NCBI RefSeq assembly: GCF_019343195.1
Contig: NZ_RPHB01000003.1
Span: 248,001-312,000 of the forward strand
Direction of reading: 5' to 3'
Length of the DNA: 64,000 nt
Origin: Arthrospiribacter ruber
GTDB lineage: Bacteria; Bacteroidota; Bacteroidia; Cytophagales; Cyclobacteriaceae
In this document: positions 16,237 through 25,770 of the stretch, in pieces
Numbering within the stretch: the stretch's first letter is position 1
Layout of the letters: the number at the start of each line of letters is the position of its first letter
Translations under genes and position numbers: made by a program
Notes under the pieces: model-generated
What the model saw: only the letters and a program-made list of their open reading frames with translations
Told to the model about the DNA's origin: nothing
The model's database searches: none

Positions 16237-17265
16237 ATGAAAGGCCTTTTTACCATATTGTTTGTATTGGTGTTGGGTTTTGCTTCCAAGGCGCAGGATG
16301 TGCAGTTTTCCCAGTTTTATGCTGCACCGATATACCTTAACCCTGCTTTTGCAGGCTCATCTGAAATGACCCGCTTTGGAGTCAATTACAGAAACCAATG
16401 GCCTGGACTGGATCACTCACTCAATGCCTATTCGGCTTATTTTGATCATTACTTTTTCGGTGCCAACAGTGGCGTAGGACTTATTGTAAACGGAATGAAC
16501 GAAACCATGTCGGGCTTGAGTACCTCTGAAGTTGGATTGGCCTATTCTTACAGGTTACGTTTGGGTTTTGGAAGCTTCCTCAGGTTTGGAGCGCAAGCTT
16601 CATTTGTTTCCAGAGATGCCAACCTGAATCATTTGGTGTTTGGAAGTCAGATTGACCCAAACACTGGGGCCATAGGAGACCATAGTGGAGAATCCTTTGC
16701 CATGGACATGAGACATAGGTATGCGGATTTCCATTTTGGAATGCTTTATAATAATGAATGGGGATGGTTTGGACTTTCAGCTCATCATATTACACAGCCC
16801 AATATTGCTTTTATAGATGATCAGATTTCCCAATGGCCTATGAAACTCTCTGCACATGGGGGAGTTAAAGTTGACCTTTCACAGGGAGGAGTAAGAAATT
16901 ATATGAACAATACCCAAGACGCAAGGGAATTGGTCTTTGCTTTTAACTACAAGCACCAAGATCCATTTAATCAGCTAGACCTTGGCGTACAGGCCAATCT
17001 TCAGCCTTTGGTATTAGGAGTCTGGTACAGAGGCCTGCCTACCATGGGTACTGCCATGCCAAATACCGAGTCAATCATTGGACTGGTAGGGGTATCCCTT
17101 GGTGGAGGAATAGACATTGGATACAGCTATGACTTTACTTTGTCCCAACTTGGACAGGCCAATACAGGTGGGGCCCATGAGATATCCATGCGGTACTCCT
17201 TTTTGATAGGTAACAATGCCGGAGCAGGAAGAAAATCCAGCATGATGCCATGCTTTAAATACTAG
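16237..17265 (+). CDS. PorP/SprF-family outer-membrane protein (2)
   Basis: A 342-residue PorP/SprF barrel starting one base after the cargo stop, so certainly in the same operon. The signal peptide runs to SKAQDVQFSQF, and the FSQFYAAPIYLNPAFAG hallmark is present. It is a close paralogue of PorP(1) with matching landmarks throughout (YRNQWPGL, HAGG-like loops, VLGVWYRGLPT, GIDIGYSYDFT). It differs in its C-terminus, which has a short extra Gly/Ala-rich and basic tail after MRYSFL. By analogy with SprF it should bind or export the preceding type B cargo at the outer membrane. The transcript ends at the terminator at 17285-17322. Confidence 0.93.
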   Translation: MKGLFTILFVLVLGFASKAQDVQFSQFYAAPIYLNPAFAGSSEMTRFGVNYRNQWPGLDHSLNAYSAYFDHYFFGANSGVGLIVNGMNETMSGLSTSEVGLAYSYRLRLGFGSFLRFGAQASFVSRDANLNHLVFGSQIDPNTGAIGDHSGESFAMDMRHRYADFHFGMLYNNEWGWFGLSAHHITQPNIAFIDDQISQWPMKLSAHGGVKVDLSQGGVRNYMNNTQDARELVFAFNYKHQDPFNQLDLGVQANLQPLVLGVWYRGLPTMGTAMPNTESIIGLVGVSLGGGIDIGYSYDFTLSQLGQANTGGAHEISMRYSFLIGNNAGAGRKSSMMPCFKY

Positions 17266-17284
17266 ATTTGTTTGATCACCCTTA

Positions 17285-17322
17285 GCCCTGCTTCTGTCAT
17301 TTCATGAGCGGGGCATTTTTTT
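17285..17322 (+). terminator. intrinsic terminator after PorP/SprF (2)
   Basis: An eight-pair stem GCCCTGCT / AGCGGGGC (one T-G pair) with a 14-nt loop is followed by A and seven Ts. Confidence 0.82.
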
Positions 17323-17354
17323 GAACATAATCCTGCAAAAATGATTTTCTATGC

Positions 17355-18884
17355 ATGGCAAAAACACTTAGATTGATATTGGGAGATCAGCTGAACAGCA
17401 GGCATTCTTGGTTTGAAAAAAAGGATGATGATATTTTTTACCTGATGATGGAAATGCGTCAGGAAACCGATTATGTAAAACACCATATTCAAAAAGTTGT
17501 AGCCTTTTTTCTGGCCATGAGGACTTTTTCGGAGGAACTTTTGGATAAGGGGCATCAGGTAATCTATTACCGCTTGGATGATAAGCATAATGAACAAAAC
17601 CTTCAAAAAAACCTTCAAAAGATCATTAAGGAAAAGAAGATTGAAAAATTTGAATACCAGCTGCCTGACGAACACAGATTGGACAAACAGCTGAAGGAGA
17701 TCTGTGATGGAATATCAATAGATTCAGAAGCATTTGATTCAGAGCATTTTCTTACGGAGAGAATCTTTCTCAAAGAATTTTTTAAGGGGAAAAAAAGCTA
17801 TCTCATGGAATCATTTTACCGGGAAATGCGGAAAAAATACGATATCCTCATGGATGGTAAGGAGCCTCTGACCGGCAAATGGAATTATGACCATGCCAAT
17901 AGAAACAAGCTGAAAAGTACGGATATCCTAGAACCGCAGCTGCTCAAAAGTAGAGATGTTTCTGATATTGTGGCCATGATCAAAAAATCCGGGGTGGAAA
18001 CCATTGGCAGTATTGATGAGGAAAATTTTATTTGGCCTTACTCAAGAAGAGAAAGCTTGGCTTTGGTAGATTACTTCTGTAAACATCTCTTGGCCAATTT
18101 TGGTAAATATCAGGATGCCATGCATACCGATGATCCTTTTTTGTTTCATAGCAGGCTCAGCTTTAGCATGAACAGTAAGATGATAGCTCCATTAGAGGTA
18201 GTGGAAAAAGTGGAGAAGTACTGGTATGAGTATCAGGACGAAATTGATATTGCTCAGGTGGAGGGTTTTATCCGCCAGATTATTGGTTGGAGAGAATACA
18301 TGAGGGGGATTTATTGGGCGAAAATGCCTGATTTTGCCAACTTGAATTTTTTTGGAAACAGAAGAAAATTGCCGGAGTTTTTTTGGACAGGTGATACCAA
18401 AATGAACTGCCTCAAGCATGCCATAGGCCAATCTTTGGAGCAAGCTTATGCCCATCACATTCAAAGGCTGATGGTGACAGGTAATTTTGCCATGCTGGCA
18501 GGAATCAAGCCTGATGAAGTAGATGCTTGGTACCTTGGGATTTACATTGATGCCATAGAATGGGTAGAGATTACCAATACACGGGGTATGAGCCAGTTTG
18601 CCGATGGGGGAATAGTAGGCACCAAGCCTTATGCTTCTTCTTCCAACTATATCGACAAAATGAGCAATTACTGCGGAACTTGCCATTATTCCAAAAGCAA
18701 AAAGACGGGAGACAAAGCCTGTCCTTTCAATAGCTTGTATTGGCATTTTTACCACCGCAATGAAGACAAGCTTGCCAAAAATCCTAGAATCGGGATGGTC
18801 TACCGGACACTTGCCAAAATGAAAGATAAAGAAGCCATCCTAGATCAGGCCGAAAAATATTTAAAGAACTTGGATGCATTATAA
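17355..18884 (+). CDS. FeS-BCP photolyase/cryptochrome (PhrB-type, (6-4) photolyase class)
   Basis: A 509-residue member of the iron-sulphur bacterial photolyase/cryptochrome group, which uses FAD, a lumazine antenna and a [4Fe-4S] cluster to repair (6-4) photoproducts. The N-terminal antenna domain begins LRLILGDQLN. The four predicted cluster ligands are Cys352, Cys440, Cys443 and Cys456, with spacing identical to Agrobacterium PhrB (350, 438, 441, 454). His368 in AHHIQRLMVTGNF matches the PhrB active-site His366. Full length, cytosolic and monocistronic. Whether it repairs DNA or signals light cannot be decided from sequence. Confidence 0.94.
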   Translation: MAKTLRLILGDQLNSRHSWFEKKDDDIFYLMMEMRQETDYVKHHIQKVVAFFLAMRTFSEELLDKGHQVIYYRLDDKHNEQNLQKNLQKIIKEKKIEKFEYQLPDEHRLDKQLKEICDGISIDSEAFDSEHFLTERIFLKEFFKGKKSYLMESFYREMRKKYDILMDGKEPLTGKWNYDHANRNKLKSTDILEPQLLKSRDVSDIVAMIKKSGVETIGSIDEENFIWPYSRRESLALVDYFCKHLLANFGKYQDAMHTDDPFLFHSRLSFSMNSKMIAPLEVVEKVEKYWYEYQDEIDIAQVEGFIRQIIGWREYMRGIYWAKMPDFANLNFFGNRRKLPEFFWTGDTKMNCLKHAIGQSLEQAYAHHIQRLMVTGNFAMLAGIKPDEVDAWYLGIYIDAIEWVEITNTRGMSQFADGGIVGTKPYASSSNYIDKMSNYCGTCHYSKSKKTGDKACPFNSLYWHFYHRNEDKLAKNPRIGMVYRTLAKMKDKEAILDQAEKYLKNLDAL

Positions 18885-18928
18885 CATCTTGGATGACAGA
18901 GGAATTTTCAGGGTTGGAAATATGCTTT

Positions 18929-20059
18929 TCAATCCTGTTTCTTAATGAATTCCATTACCTTATCTTTTGGTAGGGCTTTGATTTGGTTGCCATTTCTCCC
19001 GACCATATCTTCCGCAGCCCAGAGTGAATTGATGATGGCCTCTTCGGTAGCTTCAATAGTAGCCAAAAACAAAGCAGTCATATCGTCATTTCTCAGAAAC
19101 GTTCCTTTGGTTTTTTCCAATGCAGGAGCTTGATGGGGGATAAGATTGTCGGCATGGTTAGAGAAAGCGATGACATAATCCCCTGATCCATTGGAAGCTA
19201 TTCCTCCTGTTTTTCCTAAGCCCAGCATGGCTCTTTTTGCCATCCTTTGTAGATTTCTTTCATCCACAGGAGCATCAGTAGCAACTACAATCATGCAGGA
19301 TCCGTCTACGGATTCCAATTGGTTTTTGAAGCTATATTGTCCCAGTTCCTTGCCTATTGGAGTACCGTTGATCTCCAGCACGCCACCGAAATTGGTCTGT
19401 ACCAGCACGCCAATGGTATACCCTCCCAGGCTTTCAGGTAGCTTTCTTGAGGCTGTTCCTATACCACCTTTAAATCCAAAACATACGGTGCCTGTTCCTG
19501 CACCAACATTTCCTTCCTGTAAGTTGGGGCTATGTGCTTCCTGAATGGCAAACAATACTTCCTCGGGGCTAATATGTTGACCGCGGATGTCGTTTAAGTA
19601 ACCATCGTTGGTTTCTCCGACAAGTGCATTGACGGATTGTACTGATTCATTACCTTCCTGATTCAATGTGTATTTTATTACACCGGCTATGCCAGAAGCC
19701 ACGCTTAAAGTGTTTGTCAGAATTATAGGGCTTTCCATGTTTCCCAGCTCTTCTACTTGAGTACTGCCGGCCAGTTTACCAAAGCCATTCCCGACATAGA
19801 TCGCTGCAGGAATTTTCTGCTGGATTAGGTTTCCTTCGTGGGGCAGTATTGCCGTGACTCCCGTACGGATATGTTCCCCTTCGATTTTGGTAAAATGACC
19901 GACCTGTACTCCCTTGACATCGGTGATACTGTTGCCTGGTCCGGTTGGAAGTACACCTATGACAATTCCCATTTCCCTTGGCCTTTGTTGGGAAAATGCT
20001 GTAGAAAATTCAAGTGACATGATTAAAGCTAGAAGGACTTTGATGGTATATCTTAACAT
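18929..20059 (-). CDS. P1-family (DmpA-like) self-processing aminopeptidase, exported
   Basis: A 376-residue Ntn-type hydrolase of the DmpA/BapA peptidase family S58/P1, which autocleaves before its nucleophile to give an active alpha/beta heteromer that removes N-terminal residues. The predicted cleavage point is Gly253-Ser254 in VDGSCMIVVATDAP, close to DmpA Gly249/Ser250. Other conserved parts are GNSITDVKGVQVGHFT and CFGFKGGIGTASR. A signal peptide ending near AFSQQ indicates periplasmic location. It follows the RND gene by 35 bp in the same direction, so it probably ends the efflux operon. The link to export is contextual only. Confidence 0.9.
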   Translation of the reverse strand: MLRYTIKVLLALIMSLEFSTAFSQQRPREMGIVIGVLPTGPGNSITDVKGVQVGHFTKIEGEHIRTGVTAILPHEGNLIQQKIPAAIYVGNGFGKLAGSTQVEELGNMESPIILTNTLSVASGIAGVIKYTLNQEGNESVQSVNALVGETNDGYLNDIRGQHISPEEVLFAIQEAHSPNLQEGNVGAGTGTVCFGFKGGIGTASRKLPESLGGYTIGVLVQTNFGGVLEINGTPIGKELGQYSFKNQLESVDGSCMIVVATDAPVDERNLQRMAKRAMLGLGKTGGIASNGSGDYVIAFSNHADNLIPHQAPALEKTKGTFLRNDDMTALFLATIEATEEAIINSLWAAEDMVGRNGNQIKALPKDKVMEFIKKQD

Positions 20060-20094
20060 GAATTCTGAAGGATTTTTCCGAAGATAAAGAAAAA

Positions 20095-23000
20095 TCAGGA
20101 TTCATTTTTTGTCTTGAGTTTTTTCAGTTCATCCTCCGAGTAAGCCCAGCCCGTGATCAGTACGAATAGGACCGGAACGATGAAAATTGTCATCAAGGTA
20201 GCAGTAGTCATCCCGCCAAAGACTGTCCAGCCAATAGTCTGCCTGGCCAGGGCCCCTGCACCTCCGGCAAACATCAAAGGCATAATCCCCAAAATAAAGG
20301 CAAGGGAAGTCATGATAATTGGACGCAGCCTGATTTTGGAAGCCTCAATGACCGCTTCCTTGATGCCCATGCCATCATCTACCCTTTCTTTGGCATATTC
20401 TACTATAAGGATGGCATTTTTGGCTGCCAAGCCAATAAGTGTCAACAAGCCTATCTGAGCATAAACATTATTTTCAAGTCTTGGAATCAGCAGCAAGGTG
20501 ATAATAGCTCCAAATGCACCAGTAGGTACTGCCATCAAAACAGAAAATGGTACTGACCAGCTTTCGTACAATGCTGTCAGGCAGAGGAAAACAAAGATTA
20601 CCGATAGTGCAAAAATCAGGTAAGTGCTGCTTCCTGTGGCCACTTCTTCTCTGGTGATGCCGGAGTATTCGAAGCTATATCCTGAGGGAAGACTGCTTTC
20701 GGCTACCTCTTCCAGCGCCCTTATGGCATCTCCCGAACTTTTTCCCGAAGCGGCTTCACCATTGATCGTCGCCGAGCGGAAAAGGTTGAAATGACTTATC
20801 AGAGGGGCGTTTTCGATCAATTTTACCTCGGTAAGGTTGCTCAAAGGTGTGAGCCCTCCATCCTGGTTTCTCAAAAAGAACTGGCTGAGTGCCTCTGGGC
20901 TTTCCCTATATGCTGAATCTGCCTGTGCCAAGACCCTGAAATTTCTGTTATAAAGGATGAAATCATTGACATAAAAACTCCCCAAATAAGTCTGTAAGGT
21001 CTGATAGGCTTCTCCTATATTGACCCCTAGCCTAGCGGTTTTCTCTCTGTCCAGGTCAATCTTGAAAGCAGGGGTACTGGCACTGAAAAAACTAAAGGCT
21101 GAGCCTATGTCTTCATGTGCATTGAGGTCTCCGATAAATGATTTTAAGTTGGTCTCAAAATCCTTAATGCTTCCGCTATTGTCCAGTTCCTGTAAAATAA
21201 ATGTAAAACCGGATGTGCTCCCAAGTCCGGGGATGGCAGGAGGAGCAATGATGACCACTTCTGCCTCCGGGATTTCTTCTTTGAGCATTTTTTCAAGCCT
21301 GTCTCTGACTTCAAAAGCACTTTGCCCTGAGCCTTTTCTTTCATCCCATGGCGTAAGCTGGGTAAAAACCGTTCCGCTGTTTGATTTGGTGGCAAAATTG
21401 ACTGCATTCAAGCCTGTTACCCCCGAAAAGTGAAGAATTTCTTCCTGCTCGTTGAGGATCTCCATGAGCTTGTTGATCGTCCGCTTGGTGCGGTTGGTGG
21501 AAGATCCTTCCGGCAATTCAAAGGTGACGAAAAGCCTTCCCTCATCTTCGGTAGGGATAAACCCTGTTGACTTCATTTGAAACATCAGAAAGGTTGCCAC
21601 TCCAAGCAGAAGTAAGCCCGTAATGAAAAATTTGATCTTTCCCAGACTCCACTTGACACCTCTGTCATATTTTTCCTGAAGCCTGTCAAATAACCTGTTG
21701 AAATGATGGAAGAAGCGGTCCAGACCTTTGGATTTTTCACTGATATTGCTGGGTTTGAGCAATAGTGAGCAAAGGGCAGGAGTCAGTGAAAGCGCTACAA
21801 ATCCGGAAATAAGTCCTGAGACTGCAACTGCCATAGCAAACTGTTGGTAGAGTCTTCCAATAATTCCGGGAATAAATCCAACCGGTACAAATACCGAAGC
21901 CACGATCAATGACATGGCGATTACAGGACCTGATATTTGTTTCATGGCCTCTGTGACGGCTTCTTTGGCAGAAACGCCTTTTTTCTCCATGATTGCGGAA
22001 GTTGCTTCCACGACTACAATGGCATCATCCACCACGATTCCTATAGCCAACACAAATCCAAATAGGGTGAGGGTATTGATAGTAAAACCCAAAGGTATAA
22101 ACAATGCGAAAGTACCGATAATAGAGACTGGAATAATGAGGATAGGAATTAGGGTAGCTCTCCAGTTTTGGAGAAATAAAAACACCACCAAGATCACCAA
22201 GCCCAGAGCGATGAAGAGGGTTTTGACCACCTCACTTATGGATTCGGAAACCACGGATGCAGACTCAAAAGGGATAATGTAATCCAAGTCTGAAGGAAAG
22301 TTGGCTTTGAGTTTTTCCATGGTGTCACGTATTCCCTGTTCCGTATCAAGAATATTGCTTTCCGGGGTTTGATAGACCAAGAGATATGCTGCCGGATATC
22401 CATCCGTAAAATTATTGGTGGCATAATCAAAACGGCCCAACTCAACCCTTGCAACATCCCTTAGATAAACCAAGGCATTGTTTTCAGGGTTGGTTTTCAG
22501 GATCACATTTTCAAATTCCTCTACAGTCTGTAGCCTACCATTGGTGAATACAGTATATTCAAAAGCCTGAAAGTCAGTCTGAGGCGGTGCTCCGATACGG
22601 CCAGCAGCGATCTGGAGATTTTGCTCCTGAAGGGCTGCAATGGCTTCATTTGCCGTGATGCCCAATTGAGAAAGTCTGTCAGGCTTGAGCCATATTCTCA
22701 TGCTGAAATCTTCCGCCCTGGCAAAAATATCCCCAACCCCGGGAACCCTCAGCAATTCATCTTTGACGAAGATATTGGTATAGTTATTCAAAAAATCCAC
22801 CCCATGGGTACCATTGGGACTGAAAATGGAGACGATAAGTAAAATGCTCGGGTTTCTTTTCCTCACTACAATCCCCAATCTTCTGACTTCTTCAGGGAGC
22901 AGGGGTTCTGCCACTGAAATTCTATTTTGAACTTCCACGGCAGCGACATCTATATCCGTACCTACCTCAAAGGTGATATTCATGGTCAGCCGGCCTTCAC

Positions 23001-23253
23001 TACTGGCAGTGCTTTCTATGTAGGCCATCCCGGGAGTTCCGTTGATCTCCGTTTCCAAAGGAGTCATGACAGTCTGCTCTATGGTCTCTGCATCAGCACC
23101 CGTATATGTAGCCGTTACCTGTATCACAGGTGGTGTAATGTTGGGATATTGGGATACAGGCAGGGTATTGATGGCCAAGATGCCCAAAAGCAAAATAAAA
23201 ATGGAAATAACTATGGCCGTATTTGGCCTTCGGATAAAAGTATCTGCTATCAT
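20095..23253 (-). CDS. RND efflux transporter, HAE1 (AcrB-like) family
   Basis: A 1052-residue inner-membrane RND pump, standard length for AcrB relatives. It begins FIRRPNTAIVISIFILLLG (TM1). It carries the proton-relay pair Asp409-Asp410 in GIVVDDAIVVVE on TM4 and the matching Lys in GLAAKNAILIVEY on TM10. The two large periplasmic porter loops follow TM1 and TM7. It drives drug or metabolite export using the proton gradient as a trimer, with the upstream MFP and TolC proteins. Its ATG overlaps the MFP stop by 4 bases. The spectrum of substrates is unknown. Confidence 0.97.
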   Translation of the reverse strand: MIADTFIRRPNTAIVISIFILLLGILAINTLPVSQYPNITPPVIQVTATYTGADAETIEQTVMTPLETEINGTPGMAYIESTASSEGRLTMNITFEVGTDIDVAAVEVQNRISVAEPLLPEEVRRLGIVVRKRNPSILLIVSIFSPNGTHGVDFLNNYTNIFVKDELLRVPGVGDIFARAEDFSMRIWLKPDRLSQLGITANEAIAALQEQNLQIAAGRIGAPPQTDFQAFEYTVFTNGRLQTVEEFENVILKTNPENNALVYLRDVARVELGRFDYATNNFTDGYPAAYLLVYQTPESNILDTEQGIRDTMEKLKANFPSDLDYIIPFESASVVSESISEVVKTLFIALGLVILVVFLFLQNWRATLIPILIIPVSIIGTFALFIPLGFTINTLTLFGFVLAIGIVVDDAIVVVEATSAIMEKKGVSAKEAVTEAMKQISGPVIAMSLIVASVFVPVGFIPGIIGRLYQQFAMAVAVSGLISGFVALSLTPALCSLLLKPSNISEKSKGLDRFFHHFNRLFDRLQEKYDRGVKWSLGKIKFFITGLLLLGVATFLMFQMKSTGFIPTEDEGRLFVTFELPEGSSTNRTKRTINKLMEILNEQEEILHFSGVTGLNAVNFATKSNSGTVFTQLTPWDERKGSGQSAFEVRDRLEKMLKEEIPEAEVVIIAPPAIPGLGSTSGFTFILQELDNSGSIKDFETNLKSFIGDLNAHEDIGSAFSFFSASTPAFKIDLDREKTARLGVNIGEAYQTLQTYLGSFYVNDFILYNRNFRVLAQADSAYRESPEALSQFFLRNQDGGLTPLSNLTEVKLIENAPLISHFNLFRSATINGEAASGKSSGDAIRALEEVAESSLPSGYSFEYSGITREEVATGSSTYLIFALSVIFVFLCLTALYESWSVPFSVLMAVPTGAFGAIITLLLIPRLENNVYAQIGLLTLIGLAAKNAILIVEYAKERVDDGMGIKEAVIEASKIRLRPIIMTSLAFILGIMPLMFAGGAGALARQTIGWTVFGGMTTATLMTIFIVPVLFVLITGWAYSEDELKKLKTKNES

Positions 23254-24356
23254 GAATCTTTTTCTTCAATGATTTCTACCTTGTCCCCATCTTGTACTTT
23301 CTGAAGTCCCTTTACGATAACTTTCTGTCCCGGCTCAAGCCCCTCTTCTATGACCCTATAGTCTTGGAAGTTTCTTCCTGTTTTTACTTTTACTTGCTTT
23401 ACTTCATCATTTTCAACCACAAAAACTGAAAATTCACCCATTTGCTCTTTGATGGCAGATTGTGGCACCAAGCGTACATTGTCTTTTTGGGTGTCCTTCA
23501 CAATAAGGGTGGCACTCATTCCCGGTCTAAGCTTTTTATCACTGTTGTCGAATTTCAGCCGGATTTGAACCGTTCCTGTATTTCTATTAACAGCCCTATC
23601 GAGTATTTCTATCTCACCTGGTTTTGGGTATTCTGTCCCATCAGTAAGGCGGAGGAGAAAAATAGAGTCAGCCAGAGCATCTTCATAGTTGGCGAGTTCC
23701 TGAAATTTGGTCAGGTACCTTTCTTCCGGGAAAAAATCCGCTCCCATTGGATTGTCTCTGGAGATGATGTTCAATAGACTTTCCCCAGGATTGACAAGGC
23801 TGCCCATCCTTACCATGCTAAAGCCAATAGTGCCATCAAACGGAGCATATATGCTGGCATACTGTAGGTCAATACTGGTGTTTTCCAGTTCCGATTTTGC
23901 TGCATTCAGCTCCTGTTCGGCATTCCGTAATTCGATGAGGGCATTGTCGTAGATCTGTGAAGCAATGGCATCTTCGGCTTTTAATCTTTCATAGCGCTCA
24001 AAGTCCTTTTTGATCCTTTCAAAATTGCCTTCAGCAATAGACACTGCTGCAGCGGCCTGTTCTTTTCTTGCCTGATAGCGGGTCGGATCTATTTGATAGA
24101 GCAACTGTCCCTTACGTACCTGCTGGCCTTCTTTGATAAAAATCCCTGTCACATAGCCGACCACATCGGCCCTGAGCTCCACTTCTTCCAATGCTACTGT
24201 AGTGGCAGGAAAGGTCCTCGAAAAACTGATTTCCTTTTCCAGGACTTCTGCTACGGTTACCTTCTCTTTTTGCTCTTCTTTCTCTTCCTGACCACAGGAA
24301 AAAACCGACAGTGCAGGAAGCAGAATAATTATGTGGATATATCTTTTTAATTTCAT
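23250..24356 (-). CDS. membrane-fusion (periplasmic adaptor) lipoprotein of the RND pump
   Basis: A 368-residue adaptor protein with a lipoprotein signal (ALSVFSCGQ, Cys21) and an acidic N-terminal linker. The two lipoyl half-motifs flank a coiled-coil hairpin: VVGYVTGIFIKEGQQVRKGQ on the ascending side and ASIYAPFDGTIGFSMVRMGS on the descending side. The barrel and membrane-proximal domains follow. It bridges the RND pump and the TolC channel. Start and stop both overlap the neighbouring operon genes in ATGA form, so the three are translationally coupled. Confidence 0.95.
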   Translation of the reverse strand: MKLKRYIHIIILLPALSVFSCGQEEKEEQKEKVTVAEVLEKEISFSRTFPATTVALEEVELRADVVGYVTGIFIKEGQQVRKGQLLYQIDPTRYQARKEQAAAAVSIAEGNFERIKKDFERYERLKAEDAIASQIYDNALIELRNAEQELNAAKSELENTSIDLQYASIYAPFDGTIGFSMVRMGSLVNPGESLLNIISRDNPMGADFFPEERYLTKFQELANYEDALADSIFLLRLTDGTEYPKPGEIEILDRAVNRNTGTVQIRLKFDNSDKKLRPGMSATLIVKDTQKDNVRLVPQSAIKEQMGEFSVFVVENDEVKQVKVKTGRNFQDYRVIEEGLEPGQKVIVKGLQKVQDGDKVEIIEEKDS

Positions 24357-25690
24357 AATTCCTCGGTTTGAACTTCACCTCTGGCCCTAAGGAGATCCAT
24401 TTTGCTGGCCATTACCCTAAAAAGGGCATTGATGTAATTGATCCTGCTGGTTCTTAAGTCAGTTTCTGCCTGAATTACCTCCAGAAAATTTTTAATTCCT
24501 TCCTCGTATTGGAGACTGACCGTTTGGTATATTTCTTCAGCGGTTGTTTTGACATCTTCCTGGATTTTCCACTCGTATAGGTAAGCTTTGTAAGCACTTA
24601 GTGCCTCCTGATGTTCCCGACTAATAAGAAGTTGAAGTTCATTTTGAGCGGCCTCTAGCTGCCTGAGTTGCAAGTCTGCTACACGGATTTCGTAATTTCT
24701 TCTACCCCCTTGGAAAATAGGTAAGGACATCCTGAATCCTGCCAAAGAGTTGGGGAAACCTCTATTGAAAAGCTCGCCTGCCATGGGGGTCTGATAAATG
24801 ATGTTGTAATTGAAAAAGGCGTCCAAAGTGGGCAAATAAGCCCTTCTGGAAAAGGCAAGCTCTGCTTCCTGTATATTTTTTTGACTGATCAGGTATTTGG
24901 TTTCGTACCTGTTTTCATAATCAAATTGTTGCAGCGTATCCACTTCTGCCTTAGAAATCAGTTCTTCCAGGTCATATTCGAGTTCCATTTGTGTATTTCT
25001 GGGAATCCCGGCCAGCTCTTTGAGCCTGGAAATGCTCACCTGATAGTTTTCTTTGGCTTGAAATAGGGCCGATCGTGAATTTTGTAGCGCAATGCTCGCC
25101 CTCTTATAATCAATATTATCAGTGATACCCGCTTCGTAAAGGGCACGGGCATCTTTGAGCTGCCTTTCCTGCCGCTGAATGTCCTCTTCCCTAATACGTA
25201 TTTCTTCCTGGCTCAGCAGGGCTTCGTAAAATGCCTTGCTGGTATTTACAGTGAGGTCGATTTTGACCAACTCCAGATTTTGTTCAGCAGAAGCTTTCAG
25301 GTAATTCGCCTGGCCCTTGGCCCTAAAGAGGTTGTTGTTGATGAGCGATTGGTTGACAAAAAAATTGAGGTTGGAATTGAAGGGTACGCCTGTTCTGACT
25401 TCCTGAAAAGCCCCCGACTCGGGATTGTTGAAATCGGGAAATATAGCCACAGGCTGCTCAAAATACCTGAAATAATCCGCTTCCAGGCCTGCTTGGGGAA
25501 GCCAGCCGGAAAGCGAGGATCTTACGTTATTTTCTATTATTTCCCTTTCCAGAACTGAAATCTGCAAAGCAGGCTGATTTTTGTAGGCTGTTTCTAAAAG
25601 CTCAGTCAAGCTAAACTTTTGGCTTTCCTGGGCCAAAAGAGTTACAGGAAGTAGGAGCCAAATAAAAATTGTCGTTTTCTTCAATGCCAT
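24353..25690 (-). CDS. TolC-family outer-membrane efflux protein
   Basis: A 445-residue outer-membrane factor, first gene of the efflux operon. A signal peptide (to about LLAQESQKF) is followed by two OEP repeats rich in long heptad helices. The first covers about residues 35-215 and the second about 225-430, with the family-typical NVRSSLSGWLPQAGLE, LPTLDAFFNYNI and SLPIFQGGRRNYEI segments. It forms the trimeric exit duct. The last residues overlap the start of the adaptor gene. A gap of 80 bp separates it from the upstream aldehyde dehydrogenase, so a promoter should lie there; none with an exact TAnnTTTG was seen. Confidence 0.94.
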   Translation of the reverse strand: MALKKTTIFIWLLLPVTLLAQESQKFSLTELLETAYKNQPALQISVLEREIIENNVRSSLSGWLPQAGLEADYFRYFEQPVAIFPDFNNPESGAFQEVRTGVPFNSNLNFFVNQSLINNNLFRAKGQANYLKASAEQNLELVKIDLTVNTSKAFYEALLSQEEIRIREEDIQRQERQLKDARALYEAGITDNIDYKRASIALQNSRSALFQAKENYQVSISRLKELAGIPRNTQMELEYDLEELISKAEVDTLQQFDYENRYETKYLISQKNIQEAELAFSRRAYLPTLDAFFNYNIIYQTPMAGELFNRGFPNSLAGFRMSLPIFQGGRRNYEIRVADLQLRQLEAAQNELQLLISREHQEALSAYKAYLYEWKIQEDVKTTAEEIYQTVSLQYEEGIKNFLEVIQAETDLRTSRINYINALFRVMASKMDLLRARGEVQTEEL

Positions 25691-25770
25691 GGGTCAGGTG
25701 ATGGATGTTGAAAAATGGAAATTCACACCATAATTCAACATTTCATCCCTGTTTTTGTTCAATTTTTAAT

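Noticed and set aside
18192-18755. 187-codon minus-strand frame inside the photolyase gene
   Set aside because: The plus strand encodes all four FeS ligands and the active-site His; the other frame lacks coherent features.
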